The notes under the pieces: generated by a model | The model's database searches: none | What the model was told of the DNA's origin: nothing | The model's input: the letters and a program-made list of their open reading frames with translations, nothing else | Translations under genes and position numbers: made by a program | Shown here: piece after piece, positions 1-8,520 of the stretch | How positions within the stretch are numbered: the first letter of the stretch is position 1 | How the letters are laid out: every line of letters begins with the position of its first letter | DNA from: an uncultured Pseudomonadota bacterium | GTDB taxonomy: Bacteria; Pseudomonadota; Gammaproteobacteria; Enterobacterales; Succinivibrionaceae | Assembly (NCBI GenBank): GCA_900315145.1 | Contig: OMYE01000019.1 | Coordinates: forward strand, 1-52,208 | DNA: 52,208 bases | Direction of reading: 5' to 3'

Positions 1-312
1 CTTAGAATTTTGAGGAAAAAACATCAAAAATTTTTAATGATAAAATATAAAATATATATAGAATAGAGTTTATCTTGACTTTTTAATTCATCTTGACTTC
101 CACTAAAGTGGTATAAACTTTTAAGTGTAGTTTATACCTCAAAAGGTGTATATAATAGAAAATTGTAAAAAATTAAAAATATTATACCATCAAAGGTGTA
201 TATGATAAAAATTTATAAGGATCCATAAGGACTTATAAGGATTATGCCACTTTAGTCGTAGTATACAATTTTAGGGTCACGTGATATAATTTTGACTTGA
301 GGAGGAAGATCA
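1..312. promoter_or_regulatory. Non-coding control region upstream of terS
   Basis: No credible gene lies in this 312-base AT-rich stretch. Bases 61-99 are identical to 35582-35620, the right-hand part of the iteron repeat. A near-palindrome CCACTAAAGTGG followed by TATAA lies at 100-115. Two similar elements, TATACC-TCAAAAGG-TGTATATAATAG (about 134-161) and a diverged copy near 183-206, look like operator/promoter sites. The last 50 bases carry a promoter-like TATACA (262-267), a 17-bp spacer and TATAAT (285-290), 22 bases before the terS start. If the genome is circular this region is continuous with 51845-52208, giving about 680 bp of control DNA. Confidence 0.6.
262..290 (+). promoter_or_regulatory. 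Putative promoter for the packaging operon
   Basis: TATACA at 262-267, 17-bp spacer, TATAAT at 285-290. The -35 differs from TTGACA but resembles the TGTACA/TGTATA hexamers used by the other promoters in this genome. The GAGGAGG ribosome site of terS follows directly. Confidence 0.5.
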
Positions 313-762
313 ATGAGTAAATCAACACAGATGATCGCGAGTGAAGACAATCTGATTAGAATTACAGCATGGGCACGAAACGGACTTACTGAAGAGCAGA
401 TTGCTAAAAATCTTGGTATATCATATAATACGTTTAAAAGAGCTAAAAAAGATCCTGATGTAGGGGAGCTAATCTCTGCTGCCCTAATAACTGCTAAAGA
501 TGTAGTTGACTTTCAAGTTGAAAACCAACTGTTTAAACGCGCGATCGGATATGAATATGAAGAAGTAAAAGAAGAGTGGGAAGGCGGAGTGTTGACTAAA
601 CGAACTGTTACTAAAAAGATGGTACCGCCAGATGTATCTGCTCAGATTTTCTGGCTTAAAAACAGAAAACCTACAGAATGGCGTGACAGACGAGAAGTCG
701 ACAATACTATTGCACTCGAGAAACTTGATGAAGTATTAGGTCAGATCAAGGGATGCGAGTAA
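313..762 (+). CDS. Terminase small subunit
   Basis: A 149-aa protein that should bind phage DNA and load the packaging motor at the portal. Residues about 25-50 (LTEEQIAKNLGISYNTFKR) form a helix-turn-helix typical of small terminases. The C-terminal part contains VPPDVSAQIFWLKNRKP followed by TEWRDR, a signature of the phage small-terminase family that builds oligomers. The start follows GAGGAGGAAG with good spacing. It is the first gene of the packaging module. It is separated from terL by 243 bases holding RNA structure and a tRNA, which is unusual because these two genes are normally adjacent. Confidence in the family is high. Confidence 0.9.
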   Translation: MSKSTQMIASEDNLIRITAWARNGLTEEQIAKNLGISYNTFKRAKKDPDVGELISAALITAKDVVDFQVENQLFKRAIGYEYEEVKEEWEGGVLTKRTVTKKMVPPDVSAQIFWLKNRKPTEWRDRREVDNTIALEKLDEVLGQIKGCE

Positions 763-798
763 TAATTGGATATTTACAGCAGATCATGTTGTAGATAT

Positions 799-910
799 AT
801 GACTCACTATCTTCCAAGGGGTTGAGTCGCAAGGTTTTGTTGCGGTAGCAACCTTGTCAAATGATGAATCGCAACAGCAGGGTCGATTATTAAGGCGCAA
901 TCGGCCCTGA
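799..910 (+). ncRNA. Structured RNA segment between terS and tRNA-Gln
   Basis: No ORF fits here. Three consecutive stem-loops can be drawn: GACTCA (801-806) with TGAGTC (823-828); CAAG (830-833) with CTTG (853-856), enclosing GTTGC (839-843) with GCAAC (848-852) around a GGTA tetraloop; and CAGGGTCGATT (878-888) with AATCGGCCCTG (899-909), one mismatch. The segment is more GC-rich than its surroundings and ends six bases before the tRNA. It could be a tRNA leader or processing element, a regulatory leader of terL, or a separate small RNA. No known family is recognised. Confidence 0.45.
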
Positions 911-915
911 CTCAT

Positions 916-987
916 TGCCCTGTAGCCAAATGGTAAGGCATGGGATTTTGATTCCCACATGTGCGAGTTCGATCCTCGCCAGGGCAG
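916..987 (+). tRNA. tRNA-Gln (anticodon TTG)
   Basis: A complete 72-base cloverleaf. The acceptor stem is TGCCCTG (916-922) with CAGGGCA (980-986). The D-arm is GCC/GGC, the anticodon stem TGGGA/TCCCA carries loop TTTTGAT with anticodon TTG, and the T-arm GCGAG/CTCGC has loop TTCGATC. The discriminator is G987. CCA is not encoded, so host nucleotidyltransferase must add it. It lies between terS and terL and is presumably cotranscribed with them. It may supplement the host tRNA for CAA codons in this AT-rich genome. Confidence 0.93.
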
Positions 988-1005
988 CTAAGGAGATGAA
1001 ACGAT

Positions 1006-2337
1006 ATGCCGTTTAGTAAAAAGCAACAAGAATTTTTCGACAATTGCAACCATCGTTGGAATATTAAAGTTGGAGCGACACGATCTGGCAAAACATATGG
1101 CGATTATTATTGGATTCCAAAGAGGATCAGAAATCGAGTTAACAAAGAGGGTGCCTCTGTAATTCTAGGTGTTAGTAAAAGCACCATCGAAAGAAATATC
1201 TTAGAGCCCATGAGAATTAAATGGGGTCAGGACCTGGTCAGAAGTATTTCTACAGACAATACATGTTACTTGTTTGGTGAAAGAGTCCATTGCCTTGGCG
1301 CAGAAAAAGTTTCTCAGGTCAGTAAGATCAGAGGCATGAGTATCAAATACTGCTATGGGGATGAGGTTGCTGAATGGAATAAAGAAGTATTTGAACTGTT
1401 AAAATCCCGTCTTGATAAACCATATAGTTGCTTTGACGGGGCATTGAATCCGGAAGGTCCTAATCACTGGCTGAAAGCATTCCTTGATTCTGATGCAGAT
1501 ATATATCAGCAGCATTATACAATATTTGATAATCCGTTTTTACCAGAAGAATTTGTTGAACAGCTTTGTAAAGAATATGAAGGCACGGTATATTATGACC
1601 GTTATATATTGGGAAATTGGGCTCTTGCTGAGGGCTTGATTTTTCCTATGTACGAGGATGCAATAGCTGATGTAGCAAATGGAGGAGAACCAGAAGAATA
1701 CTGCTTGTCCATTGACTATGGTACCATGAATGCTTTTGCTGCTATCTTATGGGGAAAATACGGCGATATTTGGTATGGACTAAAAGAACTATATTATTCA
1801 GGCCGTGATACCGGCATTCAAAAGACTGATTCTGAATACGCTGAAATGCTGGATGAATTTGTGGGCTCACTTACGGATCTTGAGACGATTATAGATCCCT
1901 CTGCCGCTTCATTCATTACGCTGCTTAGAAGGAAGGGCAAAGGAAAATATCGGGTAAAAAAGGCAAAGAATGATGTTGAAAACGGAATTGAAGAAACTGC
2001 CAGAGCTTTGAAAATTGGATTGATCAGAATTTCTAAGTCTATGAAGAATTGGAAAACAGAAGCTGGCGGTTACATATGGAAACCTGATGCACCAAAAGAT
2101 GAGCCAGTAAAAGTCAATGACCACCTGATGGATGCCACGAGATACTTCGTAAAAACTAAAAGGATTGTCGAACAATATGACGATAATTACACGTCGCCAT
2201 TTGGATCAAGTGCTAATGCTGAGTCGGCAGCTAAAGCACGACGCTATGCTAGCAGATTTGTTGGAGCTGGAGGCGGAGGTATGGAAAATTATCAATCGTA
2301 TAGATATTATAAATCGCCATTTGGGAGGAGATATTAA
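1006..2337 (+). CDS. Terminase large subunit
   Basis: A 443-aa packaging ATPase and nuclease of the PBSX/SPP1-like terminase family. Walker A is GATRSGKT at residues 23-30 and Walker B ends in the acidic pair D119-E120 (CYGDE). The RNase H-like nuclease domain starts at LSIDYG with D237, continues with D297 (IIDPSAASF) and closes with D376 (NDHLMDATRY), the three metal-binding acids expected. The length is normal for the family. The gene begins 18 bases after the tRNA with a GGAG site, and its stop abuts the portal start. It should cut concatemeric DNA and drive translocation through the portal. The family would fit headful packaging, but the ends cannot be proven from sequence. Confidence 0.96.
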   Translation: MPFSKKQQEFFDNCNHRWNIKVGATRSGKTYGDYYWIPKRIRNRVNKEGASVILGVSKSTIERNILEPMRIKWGQDLVRSISTDNTCYLFGERVHCLGAEKVSQVSKIRGMSIKYCYGDEVAEWNKEVFELLKSRLDKPYSCFDGALNPEGPNHWLKAFLDSDADIYQQHYTIFDNPFLPEEFVEQLCKEYEGTVYYDRYILGNWALAEGLIFPMYEDAIADVANGGEPEEYCLSIDYGTMNAFAAILWGKYGDIWYGLKELYYSGRDTGIQKTDSEYAEMLDEFVGSLTDLETIIDPSAASFITLLRRKGKGKYRVKKAKNDVENGIEETARALKIGLIRISKSMKNWKTEAGGYIWKPDAPKDEPVKVNDHLMDATRYFVKTKRIVEQYDDNYTSPFGSSANAESAAKARRYASRFVGAGGGGMENYQSYRYYKSPFGRRY

Positions 2338-3861
2338 ATGCTGACATTTCAGGATTTTGAGAAGGTAACTGATAAAGCCTCATTCATCAGCAATGCTATT
2401 GCCGAACATGTTCATAGTGATGAATATAAAATTGCTTGTTCAGCAAATGCATATGATCATCAGCTTAATGAAACTATTTACAATTACGTGCAGCTGATTT
2501 TCAGCACATTGGGAACACCTATTGAAGATTTTACGGCAAGCAATAATAAGATCGCTAGCAATTTCTTCCATCGGCTCAATACTCAGCGCTGCACATATCT
2601 TTTGGGTAATGGTGTATCGTTTTCAGACAATATAGAAACTTATATAAATGAAAATGGTGTTGAAGTTCAGACGGACACTACTAAAGAATTCCTGGGATCT
2701 AAATTTGATAATGATATATATAATTTGGTTTATTATGGACTAATTCATGGCAGGAGCTTCGGCTACTGGGTTGAGGATTCAAAGCGTGGAAACAGACTTT
2801 ATACCTTTGATCTTACAGAATTCAAGCCTTTGCCGGACGAAGAAACTGCTGCTCTTCGGGCCGGCATTAGATTTTGGCAGATCGACGAAACTAAGCCGAT
2901 GTTTGCAGTCCTCTATGAAGAAGATGGTTTTACGAAATATCGCAGTGAATCCGGTTATTCTGATTTTAAAGAAGTTCAGCCAAAGCAAGCATATAAGCAA
3001 ATTGTAAATACTACTGAATTCGATGGTTCGGAAGTAGTAGGAGAGGAAAATTATTCTACTCTGCCGATTATTCCATTTTGGGGTAGTAATTTACATCAGT
3101 CTACTTTAGTTGGCATGAGAAATGCTATTGATAGTTTTGACCTGATCAGATCTGGATTTGCTAATGATCTTTCTGACTGTGCACAGATCTATTGGCTGCT
3201 GTCAAATTGTGCTGGCATGTCAGATGCGGAAGTTGAAAGATTCAGGGACAGGCTGAAATTTAATCATATTGCTGTAGCTGATACTGATGAATCCACTGTT
3301 ACGCCATATACTCAAGAGATTCCCTATCAGGCTAGAAAAGAATATTTGGATCATATCAGGGCGGGTATCTATGAAGATTTTGGTGGCCTTGATGTTCACA
3401 CAATTGCAGCTGGAGCCACTAATGATCATATTGATGCAGCATATCAACCGATGGATGAAGAAGCGGATGATTTGGAGAAGCAACTTTCGGAGTTTTTCCA
3501 ATTATTTTTTGATATGCTGGATATTCAGGATACGCCTGTATTTAAAAGAAATCGTGTTTCTAATGAACGTGAACAGACTGATATGATTCTTTCTGCAGCA
3601 GACTATCTTGACGACGAAACTGTTTTGAAAAAGCTGCCGTTCATTACTATTGATGAAGTTGCAGCTATCTTGGCAAGAAAAGATGAGGAAGATGCGGATA
3701 CTTTTATGCAAGAGGATACGGAAGAAGCTGAAGATGAGACCGTTGCTGATGATGAAGACATGGCTGATAATAACGATCAAATAATGGAAGCCTTTAATCA
3801 GTATGGAGAGGATATAATCAGCATGCTGGAGGAGCTTCTCATGGAGGGCGATGATGAGTAA
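2338..3861 (+). CDS. Portal protein (SPP1 gp6-like)
   Basis: A 507-aa protein at the expected place directly after terL, preceded by GGGAGGAGA. The predicted protein has the order typical of SPP1-type portals: an N-terminal wing (SNAIAEHVHSDEYK), the segment FFHRLNTQRCTYLLGNGVSF, a central stem/clip region around LIRSGFANDLSDCAQI, and an extremely acidic C-terminal tail (residues about 440-507, rich in E and D). It forms the dodecameric ring at the head vertex that the terminase docks to and DNA passes through. The acidic tail could bind scaffold or connector proteins. The gene overlaps the next by 11 bases. Confidence 0.88.
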   Translation: MLTFQDFEKVTDKASFISNAIAEHVHSDEYKIACSANAYDHQLNETIYNYVQLIFSTLGTPIEDFTASNNKIASNFFHRLNTQRCTYLLGNGVSFSDNIETYINENGVEVQTDTTKEFLGSKFDNDIYNLVYYGLIHGRSFGYWVEDSKRGNRLYTFDLTEFKPLPDEETAALRAGIRFWQIDETKPMFAVLYEEDGFTKYRSESGYSDFKEVQPKQAYKQIVNTTEFDGSEVVGEENYSTLPIIPFWGSNLHQSTLVGMRNAIDSFDLIRSGFANDLSDCAQIYWLLSNCAGMSDAEVERFRDRLKFNHIAVADTDESTVTPYTQEIPYQARKEYLDHIRAGIYEDFGGLDVHTIAAGATNDHIDAAYQPMDEEADDLEKQLSEFFQLFFDMLDIQDTPVFKRNRVSNEREQTDMILSAADYLDDETVLKKLPFITIDEVAAILARKDEEDADTFMQEDTEEAEDETVADDEDMADNNDQIMEAFNQYGEDIISMLEELLMEGDDE

Positions 3862-4486
3862 TGTTGACTATGATCCTAAAAAAGCTCATGAATATTACAT
3901 GAAGCGCAGAAAACTCAAAGGGAGAAGATCTACTAAAGGATTTAATCAAACTCAAAGAGAACAATGGGAATATGCCAAAGCCCAGCTTGAAGAGCAGCAC
4001 GATAAAGCAAATCAACAAATCGCCGCGGATAAAGCACGCAAGTTAAAAGAATTATCTGAACAACTGGCAAAACAAAGAGAAGAAATGTCCGAGAGAGCTC
4101 AAGACTTAATAAGTGATCTCAGAGATAAACTGAGGGATATGCCTAAAGAACAAAGGGCCCTGATGAAAGAAAAAATTGAAAAACTGATCGGAAATATAAG
4201 GAGTGAACTTAAAAGTAATAAACAGAAATTAAAACAATTTGGAAAATTAAAAAAATCGCAAATTTCTGCTAGTGCAACAAAGGCTAAAGAATCTGAAGCA
4301 AAAAGTCATGAATCAAGGCTTGATAAAGCGATAGAAACCATAAGAAGAAAGAATAGCGTAAGTGCTATGAAATCTACAGCTCAACCGACAAAATCGATCG
4401 CCAGCGTCAAATCGAAAGGCACAAAGATATCATCTGGTTTTACGTCTGGAACCAATGCTACAAAGAAGAAATCTAAGAAAAAGTAA
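3851..4486 (+). CDS. Lys/Glu-rich coiled-coil protein after portal
   Basis: A 211-aa highly charged protein. After a short basic start (KRRKLKGRRSTKG) residues about 35-140 are almost uninterrupted Gln/Glu/Lys/Leu heptads (for example EQLAKQREEMSERAQ), a long coiled coil. The C-terminal 70 residues are Ser/Lys-rich and end in a poly-Lys tail. The start overlaps the portal stop, with GGAGGG upstream, and two adjacent ATGs (3851, 3854) are possible. Proteins in this slot between portal and MuF are often minor head or ejected proteins. The basic tail suggests nucleic-acid contact. Function is not recognised. Confidence 0.7.
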   Translation: MMSNVDYDPKKAHEYYMKRRKLKGRRSTKGFNQTQREQWEYAKAQLEEQHDKANQQIAADKARKLKELSEQLAKQREEMSERAQDLISDLRDKLRDMPKEQRALMKEKIEKLIGNIRSELKSNKQKLKQFGKLKKSQISASATKAKESEAKSHESRLDKAIETIRRKNSVSAMKSTAQPTKSIASVKSKGTKISSGFTSGTNATKKKSKKK

Positions 4487-4514
4487 TATTTAAAGAATAA
4501 TTGAGGTATCACTA

Positions 4515-7499
4515 ATGGCCGATCTTGGTGCGACATATACTGACGCTGCTTTAAAAGATTTAGAAAAGCAGCTAAAGTCTGTTTATAATAGCACATATAA
4601 GGATATATTAAAAAAGCAGAAGGATTTCAATGCTGCTTATGCAAAAAAAGAAGCTAAATATCAGTCGCAATTAAGTTCCGGTCAAATCACTCAAAGTCAA
4701 TTTGACTCATGGAAAAAGGGCCAAGTTTTTCAAGGTAAGCAATGGCAGGAGAAGAAAAAACAAATTCTTGATACGTTGTATTCCAGTAATACAATTGCAA
4801 CTAAAATGATCAATGGCCAAGCTACTGATGTATTCGCATTCAATGCTAGTTATCAAGCGTTTAGTTTAGAGCATGAAGCAGGAGTCAATTTTGGATTTAG
4901 TCCATATGATTCGGCTACTGTTACTAACTTGATTAAAAATAATCCTAAATTATTGCCTGAATGGAAAATTAATCAGCCAAAAGACTATAAATGGAATGAA
5001 AAAAAACTTAATCGTCAAGTAAATCTTGGTATCATAGAAGGTGAAAGTCTCGATAAAATTGCCAACCGTCTTTGTGATGCATTGTCTACTCAAAATTTTA
5101 ATCACATGAGGACCTTTGCTAGAACAGCCATGACTGGAGCTCAAAATGCAGGTAGAGATTTAAGTTTACAAGCAGCAGCAGATAAAGGCATAGCTCTTAA
5201 AAAAGAATGGATGTGTACATTAGATGGCCATACGAGAACAAATCATCGAATACTTGATGGACAAAAAAGGCCGTTAAATAAGCCGTTTGAAGCTGACGGC
5301 ATGAAAATTCGTTATCCTGGAGATCCAGAGGCCCATCCATCGATGGTATATAACTGCCGTTGTACTATGGTTGCTGATCTAGAGGATTATCCTGCTACAT
5401 ATGATCGCTATGATAATGTTGACGGCAAGCCCATAAAAAACATGACTTATAATGAGTGGGCTGATGCTAAGTCTGCTGGTAAAGATATTAATCCAACACC
5501 TTTAACCTTTTCTCATGCCAATATACCTACAATTTCTGCAGCGACGGCGGATGTATCTGATCTTATGGATCTGTTTAAAGATAAAAAAATGTCAAATGTA
5601 TATACTGACATGAAAAATCTTGATACTAAATCTGCAAACCAATTTTATAAAGAGCTCAAAAATATGGGCAAACCTAGTGAAGTTTGGCAACAATACCTAG
5701 ACGGTACATTGCCCATGGCCCAGTCTGATAAAATAACTCAAATGCTTACTGATTACGCGGATAAAGCGGGGTTATTAAAAAAGGAAGTAAATATTGCTGA
5801 GCAATTTCTCGGTAAAAAGATGTCCAATGTATATACCGAGATGAAAGCTGCTGATACAAAATTGGCTAACCAGTTTTATAAAGAACTTAAAAGCATGGGT
5901 AAGCCCAGCGACGTATGGCAAAAATATCTTAATGGTGAACTGGATGATAAACAAAAAGAAGCCATTGAAAAATATTTAAAAAAACATCTCGGTAAAGATA
6001 CGGATCCTCTTGGTGCTGCTGCATCAGGTGTAACTAAAGCTGCTGAAAAACAGATAAAAGATCTTTTTTCTGATGATCCTTATGATTTGCCCGATAAGGT
6101 ATCACATGACGTTTTTCAAACTTTCTTTTCAAATAATCCGAGTAAATCATGGGTTACTCAGTGGGAAAACTATAAAGAAGGAACACTTCCAAAAGATTTA
6201 TCTGATAAAATCGATGATCTTTTAACTAAATATGCAAAAGATCATGGGATGATAAAAGATACGGTTAAGAAAACAGCTAAGGCCGTTGGAGATATAGATA
6301 ATTTAGAAGATGCGGAAAAGGCTCTTAAGAAGATCCAAAAAGAAGTTGATAAACTTCCAGGATTCGATAAAACATTTAAAAATATCTGGAAAGATGATGT
6401 AACATATGCTGATTATGAAGCAAAAAAGGCGTCAATTGCAGCAAAGAAAAAATATTATAACGATGAAATTGCTAAAGCAGATGCAAATGGTTGGGATTCA
6501 AAGAGTAAAAAACTAAAAGGCCTCCTTGATGACCTTGAGGAATTTGAAAAGAATGGAGAAGCATACTCTAAAAAACTTAAAACTTTAGAGGAAGCTAAAA
6601 AGACAGTAAAAAAATTCACGCCAAATACAGGCACATTTGATCCGTCTGTTTATAGTGATTCTGCTAAAAAGGCGGCTAAAAGCTTTTCTGATAAATATGA
6701 AGCAGATAAATTTCACAGGAAACATCTAGACGATGTTTGGGACAATTTGACTAATGAAGAAAAATACGGTGTCTGGGAATATACGAGGAATTCTAATCCT
6801 ATGAATAAATCATTGTCTGGATATCACGATAATTGGTCAAGATCGAGTTATATTGGACCGGATAAAACAGTTTGGGGCCATGAAGATTCTTGGCGAAGTC
6901 TTCCTTCAGCTTTTAAGAAATATGGTGAAAATGGCCACTGCACGTATCATAAAGCAATTACTGATACAACGAAAGCTATTGAGAAAAGTGCTCTACCTGA
7001 AGGCACATATCTTGTCAGAGGATCTGATAAAGGTGGATTCGCCGGTATGATTGAAAACGGGCCTTTATCGTTTGATCAAGCTAAACGCCTTCTTGATAGC
7101 GGCGATGTAAAGAGTATTAAAAAAGCACTTGAAAATCAGGTTATTCAGAATCACGCATTTACTTCAACAGGAATTGCACGCGGAACTGGATTTAGCGGTG
7201 ATGTTGCTTATACGATTTATGCGCCCAAAGGCACTAAAGGCATGTACGCAGAACCGCAATCATATTTTGGAAATACAGTAGGATCATCGGCAAAACTTTA
7301 TAAGAAAGGTCAAAGCTATAGCTCAGTCGGCGGAGAAGCTGAAGTTATTCTTCAGCGTGGAACTAAATTTAGAATTACTGATATAGAGAAAAAAGGCAGC
7401 ACGCTCCATGTTCATATGGAAGTTGTAGAACAGCCAGATTATTTCAAATTTGGCGATGAAGACACATTTAATAGTGGAAAAACTCGACATAAAAAGTAA
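4515..7499 (+). CDS. MuF minor head protein with C-terminal ADP-ribosyltransferase toxin domain
   Basis: A 994-aa protein, several times the length of a plain MuF. Residues about 195-295 are the Mu gpF-like minor head domain (RTFARTAMTGAQNAGR, TLDGHTRTNHRILDG, YNCRCTMV with C281 and C283). A repeat unit containing KMSNVYTDMK..ANQFYKELK..GKPS..W..YL occurs near residues 350-400 and 427-477, with a weaker copy near 525-590. A charged helical stretch follows to about 720. The last 165 residues match the ADP-ribosyltransferase exoenzyme fold: R835 (YLVRGS), FTST at 882-885, and E941-A-E943 (GGEAEVILQRGTKF). These correspond to the R, STS and ExE elements that bind NAD and transfer ADP-ribose. The enzyme is probably packaged in the head and injected with DNA. 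Target unknown. Confidence 0.88.
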   Translation: MADLGATYTDAALKDLEKQLKSVYNSTYKDILKKQKDFNAAYAKKEAKYQSQLSSGQITQSQFDSWKKGQVFQGKQWQEKKKQILDTLYSSNTIATKMINGQATDVFAFNASYQAFSLEHEAGVNFGFSPYDSATVTNLIKNNPKLLPEWKINQPKDYKWNEKKLNRQVNLGIIEGESLDKIANRLCDALSTQNFNHMRTFARTAMTGAQNAGRDLSLQAAADKGIALKKEWMCTLDGHTRTNHRILDGQKRPLNKPFEADGMKIRYPGDPEAHPSMVYNCRCTMVADLEDYPATYDRYDNVDGKPIKNMTYNEWADAKSAGKDINPTPLTFSHANIPTISAATADVSDLMDLFKDKKMSNVYTDMKNLDTKSANQFYKELKNMGKPSEVWQQYLDGTLPMAQSDKITQMLTDYADKAGLLKKEVNIAEQFLGKKMSNVYTEMKAADTKLANQFYKELKSMGKPSDVWQKYLNGELDDKQKEAIEKYLKKHLGKDTDPLGAAASGVTKAAEKQIKDLFSDDPYDLPDKVSHDVFQTFFSNNPSKSWVTQWENYKEGTLPKDLSDKIDDLLTKYAKDHGMIKDTVKKTAKAVGDIDNLEDAEKALKKIQKEVDKLPGFDKTFKNIWKDDVTYADYEAKKASIAAKKKYYNDEIAKADANGWDSKSKKLKGLLDDLEEFEKNGEAYSKKLKTLEEAKKTVKKFTPNTGTFDPSVYSDSAKKAAKSFSDKYEADKFHRKHLDDVWDNLTNEEKYGVWEYTRNSNPMNKSLSGYHDNWSRSSYIGPDKTVWGHEDSWRSLPSAFKKYGENGHCTYHKAITDTTKAIEKSALPEGTYLVRGSDKGGFAGMIENGPLSFDQAKRLLDSGDVKSIKKALENQVIQNHAFTSTGIARGTGFSGDVAYTIYAPKGTKGMYAEPQSYFGNTVGSSAKLYKKGQSYSSVGGEAEVILQRGTKFRITDIEKKGSTLHVHMEVVEQPDYFKFGDEDTFNSGKTRHKK

Positions 7500-7502
7500 T
7501 AT

Positions 7503-7531
7503 TTTACAAAATTGCTTTTATGTGTTACAAT
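7503..7531 (+). promoter_or_regulatory. Putative promoter for the gene after MuF-ART
   Basis: TTTACA (7503-7508), 17-bp spacer, TACAAT (7526-7531), in the 63-base gap after the MuF-ART stop. It has the same layout as the capsid and lysis promoters. It would let the following small gene be expressed independently of the toxin-bearing gene. Confidence 0.45.
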
Positions 7532-7562
7532 AAAAATAAAGACAAAGATTAAGGAGGTAAGG

Positions 7563-7799
7563 ATGGGTAAAAAACGAGAATTTGCACCAATAAAAGCAAG
7601 TTGGCCAGATCCGACTAAAGTTCCATGTAAAGATTGTCTTCATCGAGATAAAACAGTCATTAAAATTGACGGTAAAGAAATCAAATGCGGCATTACTAAA
7701 TCGTTTTGCGACATGTATCCAGGTCCGCCAATTGACAATGGAAAACCTGGAGAAATATTGTTTGAAAATGCTGACTGTGATTTTTATGAGGAAGAATAA
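7563..7799 (+). CDS. Small Cys-containing protein next to the MuF toxin
   Basis: A 78-aa protein starting at the ATG that follows AAGGAGGTAAGG. An upstream in-frame ATG at 7512 lacks a ribosome site. It has CKDC (C22, C25) plus C42, C49 and C72, so it may bind zinc, and an acidic C-terminus. It lies directly downstream of the ADP-ribosyltransferase-bearing MuF gene and has its own promoter-like element. Polymorphic toxins commonly have an immunity gene in this position, so an immunity role is possible. Equally it may be an ordinary small head-module protein. No function is recognised. Confidence 0.75.
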   Translation: MGKKREFAPIKASWPDPTKVPCKDCLHRDKTVIKIDGKEIKCGITKSFCDMYPGPPIDNGKPGEILFENADCDFYEEE

Positions 7800-8233
7800 T
7801 GGCGGCTAATGTTAGTATAGTTCTCACGAGTAATGTAGGTGAGATACTTTATATGTCTGATAATGTAATTGATACTGCATTGGAAATTATAGGACTTAAA
7901 GCAGAAAAATATGCTAAAGCCAGATGTCCGGTCGGTACTGTTGAAAGTACAGGTATTAAAGGCTATCGAGGCGGCACGCTTCGAAATTCTATCACACATA
8001 CTGTACAAGATGGCACTCTTTTTGTCGGTACTAATGTAGAATATGCTCCATATGTTGAACTTGGTACTGGTCCATACTTTGAAGCTCCGCCATCATGGGA
8101 ACAATTTGATGCTCCAAAAGGTAAAGGGGTCGGTCATAGTTATGTCAGACCTAGACCATATTTAAAACCGGCTATCGCTGATCATCTTAATGAATATGAA
8201 GATGTGATAAAGAATGAATTAGAAAATGCTTAA
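7799..8233 (+). CDS. HK97 gp10-like head-tail/tail completion protein
   Basis: A 144-aa protein whose start overlaps the previous stop (TAATG). The pattern ALEIIGLKAEKYAKARCPVGT, GTLRNSITHTV, VGTNVEYAPYVELGTG and RPRPYLKPAI is the signature of the HK97 gp10 family, which joins head and tail or finishes the tail end. Position is odd: it normally follows the capsid gene among the connectors, whereas here it precedes scaffold and capsid and is cut off from them by a terminator and a minus-strand gene. It is the last gene of the first packaging transcript. Confidence 0.82.
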   Translation: MAANVSIVLTSNVGEILYMSDNVIDTALEIIGLKAEKYAKARCPVGTVESTGIKGYRGGTLRNSITHTVQDGTLFVGTNVEYAPYVELGTGPYFEAPPSWEQFDAPKGKGVGHSYVRPRPYLKPAIADHLNEYEDVIKNELENA

Positions 8234-8243
8234 TCAGTAAATT

Positions 8244-8284
8244 AAAAACGCCTGACCAATTTAACTGGTCAGGCGTTTTTATTT
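8244..8284. terminator. Strong bidirectional intrinsic terminator
   Basis: AAAACGCCTGACCA (8245-8258) pairs perfectly with TGGTCAGGCGTTTT, followed by T-rich sequence, and preceded by A-runs so that it also works on the minus strand. It ends the terS-gp10 operon and the opposing minus-strand small gene. Confidence 0.9.
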
Positions 8285-8327
8285 TGACCGCCTATTGTAA
8301 TGCCCGACGGTCGGGGCAGTTAAATTA

Positions 8328-8477
8328 TTAATCAATTAATGCTATCCAAAGCTCACCATTTCTTTCTTCAAAGAAATCATAGTCTTCTGAAATGTTATAG
8401 GCTTCTTTTGCAGCTTCCAGGTTTTCAAATGTATCGTAAATTTCTCCATTCATAGGTTCCCATATGATAGTTTTCAT
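8328..8477 (-). CDS. Minus-strand 49-aa moron-like protein
   Basis: A 49-aa acidic protein beginning MKTIIWEPMNGEIY and ending ELWIALID, in the opposite direction to the surrounding head genes. AAGGAGAT precedes its ATG (8484-8491 on the plus map). The upstream minus-strand promoter belongs to the TGTACA-N17-TATAATAGATAATGTAAAT class used by early accessory genes elsewhere in this genome, and a bidirectional terminator lies downstream. An autonomous promoter-gene-terminator unit between structural genes is the definition of a moron. Such genes often alter the host or block other phages or defences. No homology is recognised. Confidence 0.8.
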   Translation of the reverse strand: MKTIIWEPMNGEIYDTFENLEAAKEAYNISEDYDFFEERNGELWIALID

Positions 8478-8520
8478 TTTTAATCTCCTTTAAAATTATG
8501 CATAATATGTGCTATTTACA

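Noticed and set aside
1..60. Direct terminal repeat joining the window ends
   Set aside because: The first 60 bases do not match the last 98 bases. Only 61-99 continues the repeat, so a simple terminal redundancy is not shown.
916..987. tRNA gene as a prophage attachment site
   Set aside because: No integrase or excisionase and no duplicated tRNA 3' end is visible, and the tRNA lies inside the packaging operon.
4999..5006. A8 run in the MuF gene as a possible frameshift site
   Set aside because: The reading frame is intact across it and the protein continues with its MuF domain, so no slippage is needed.
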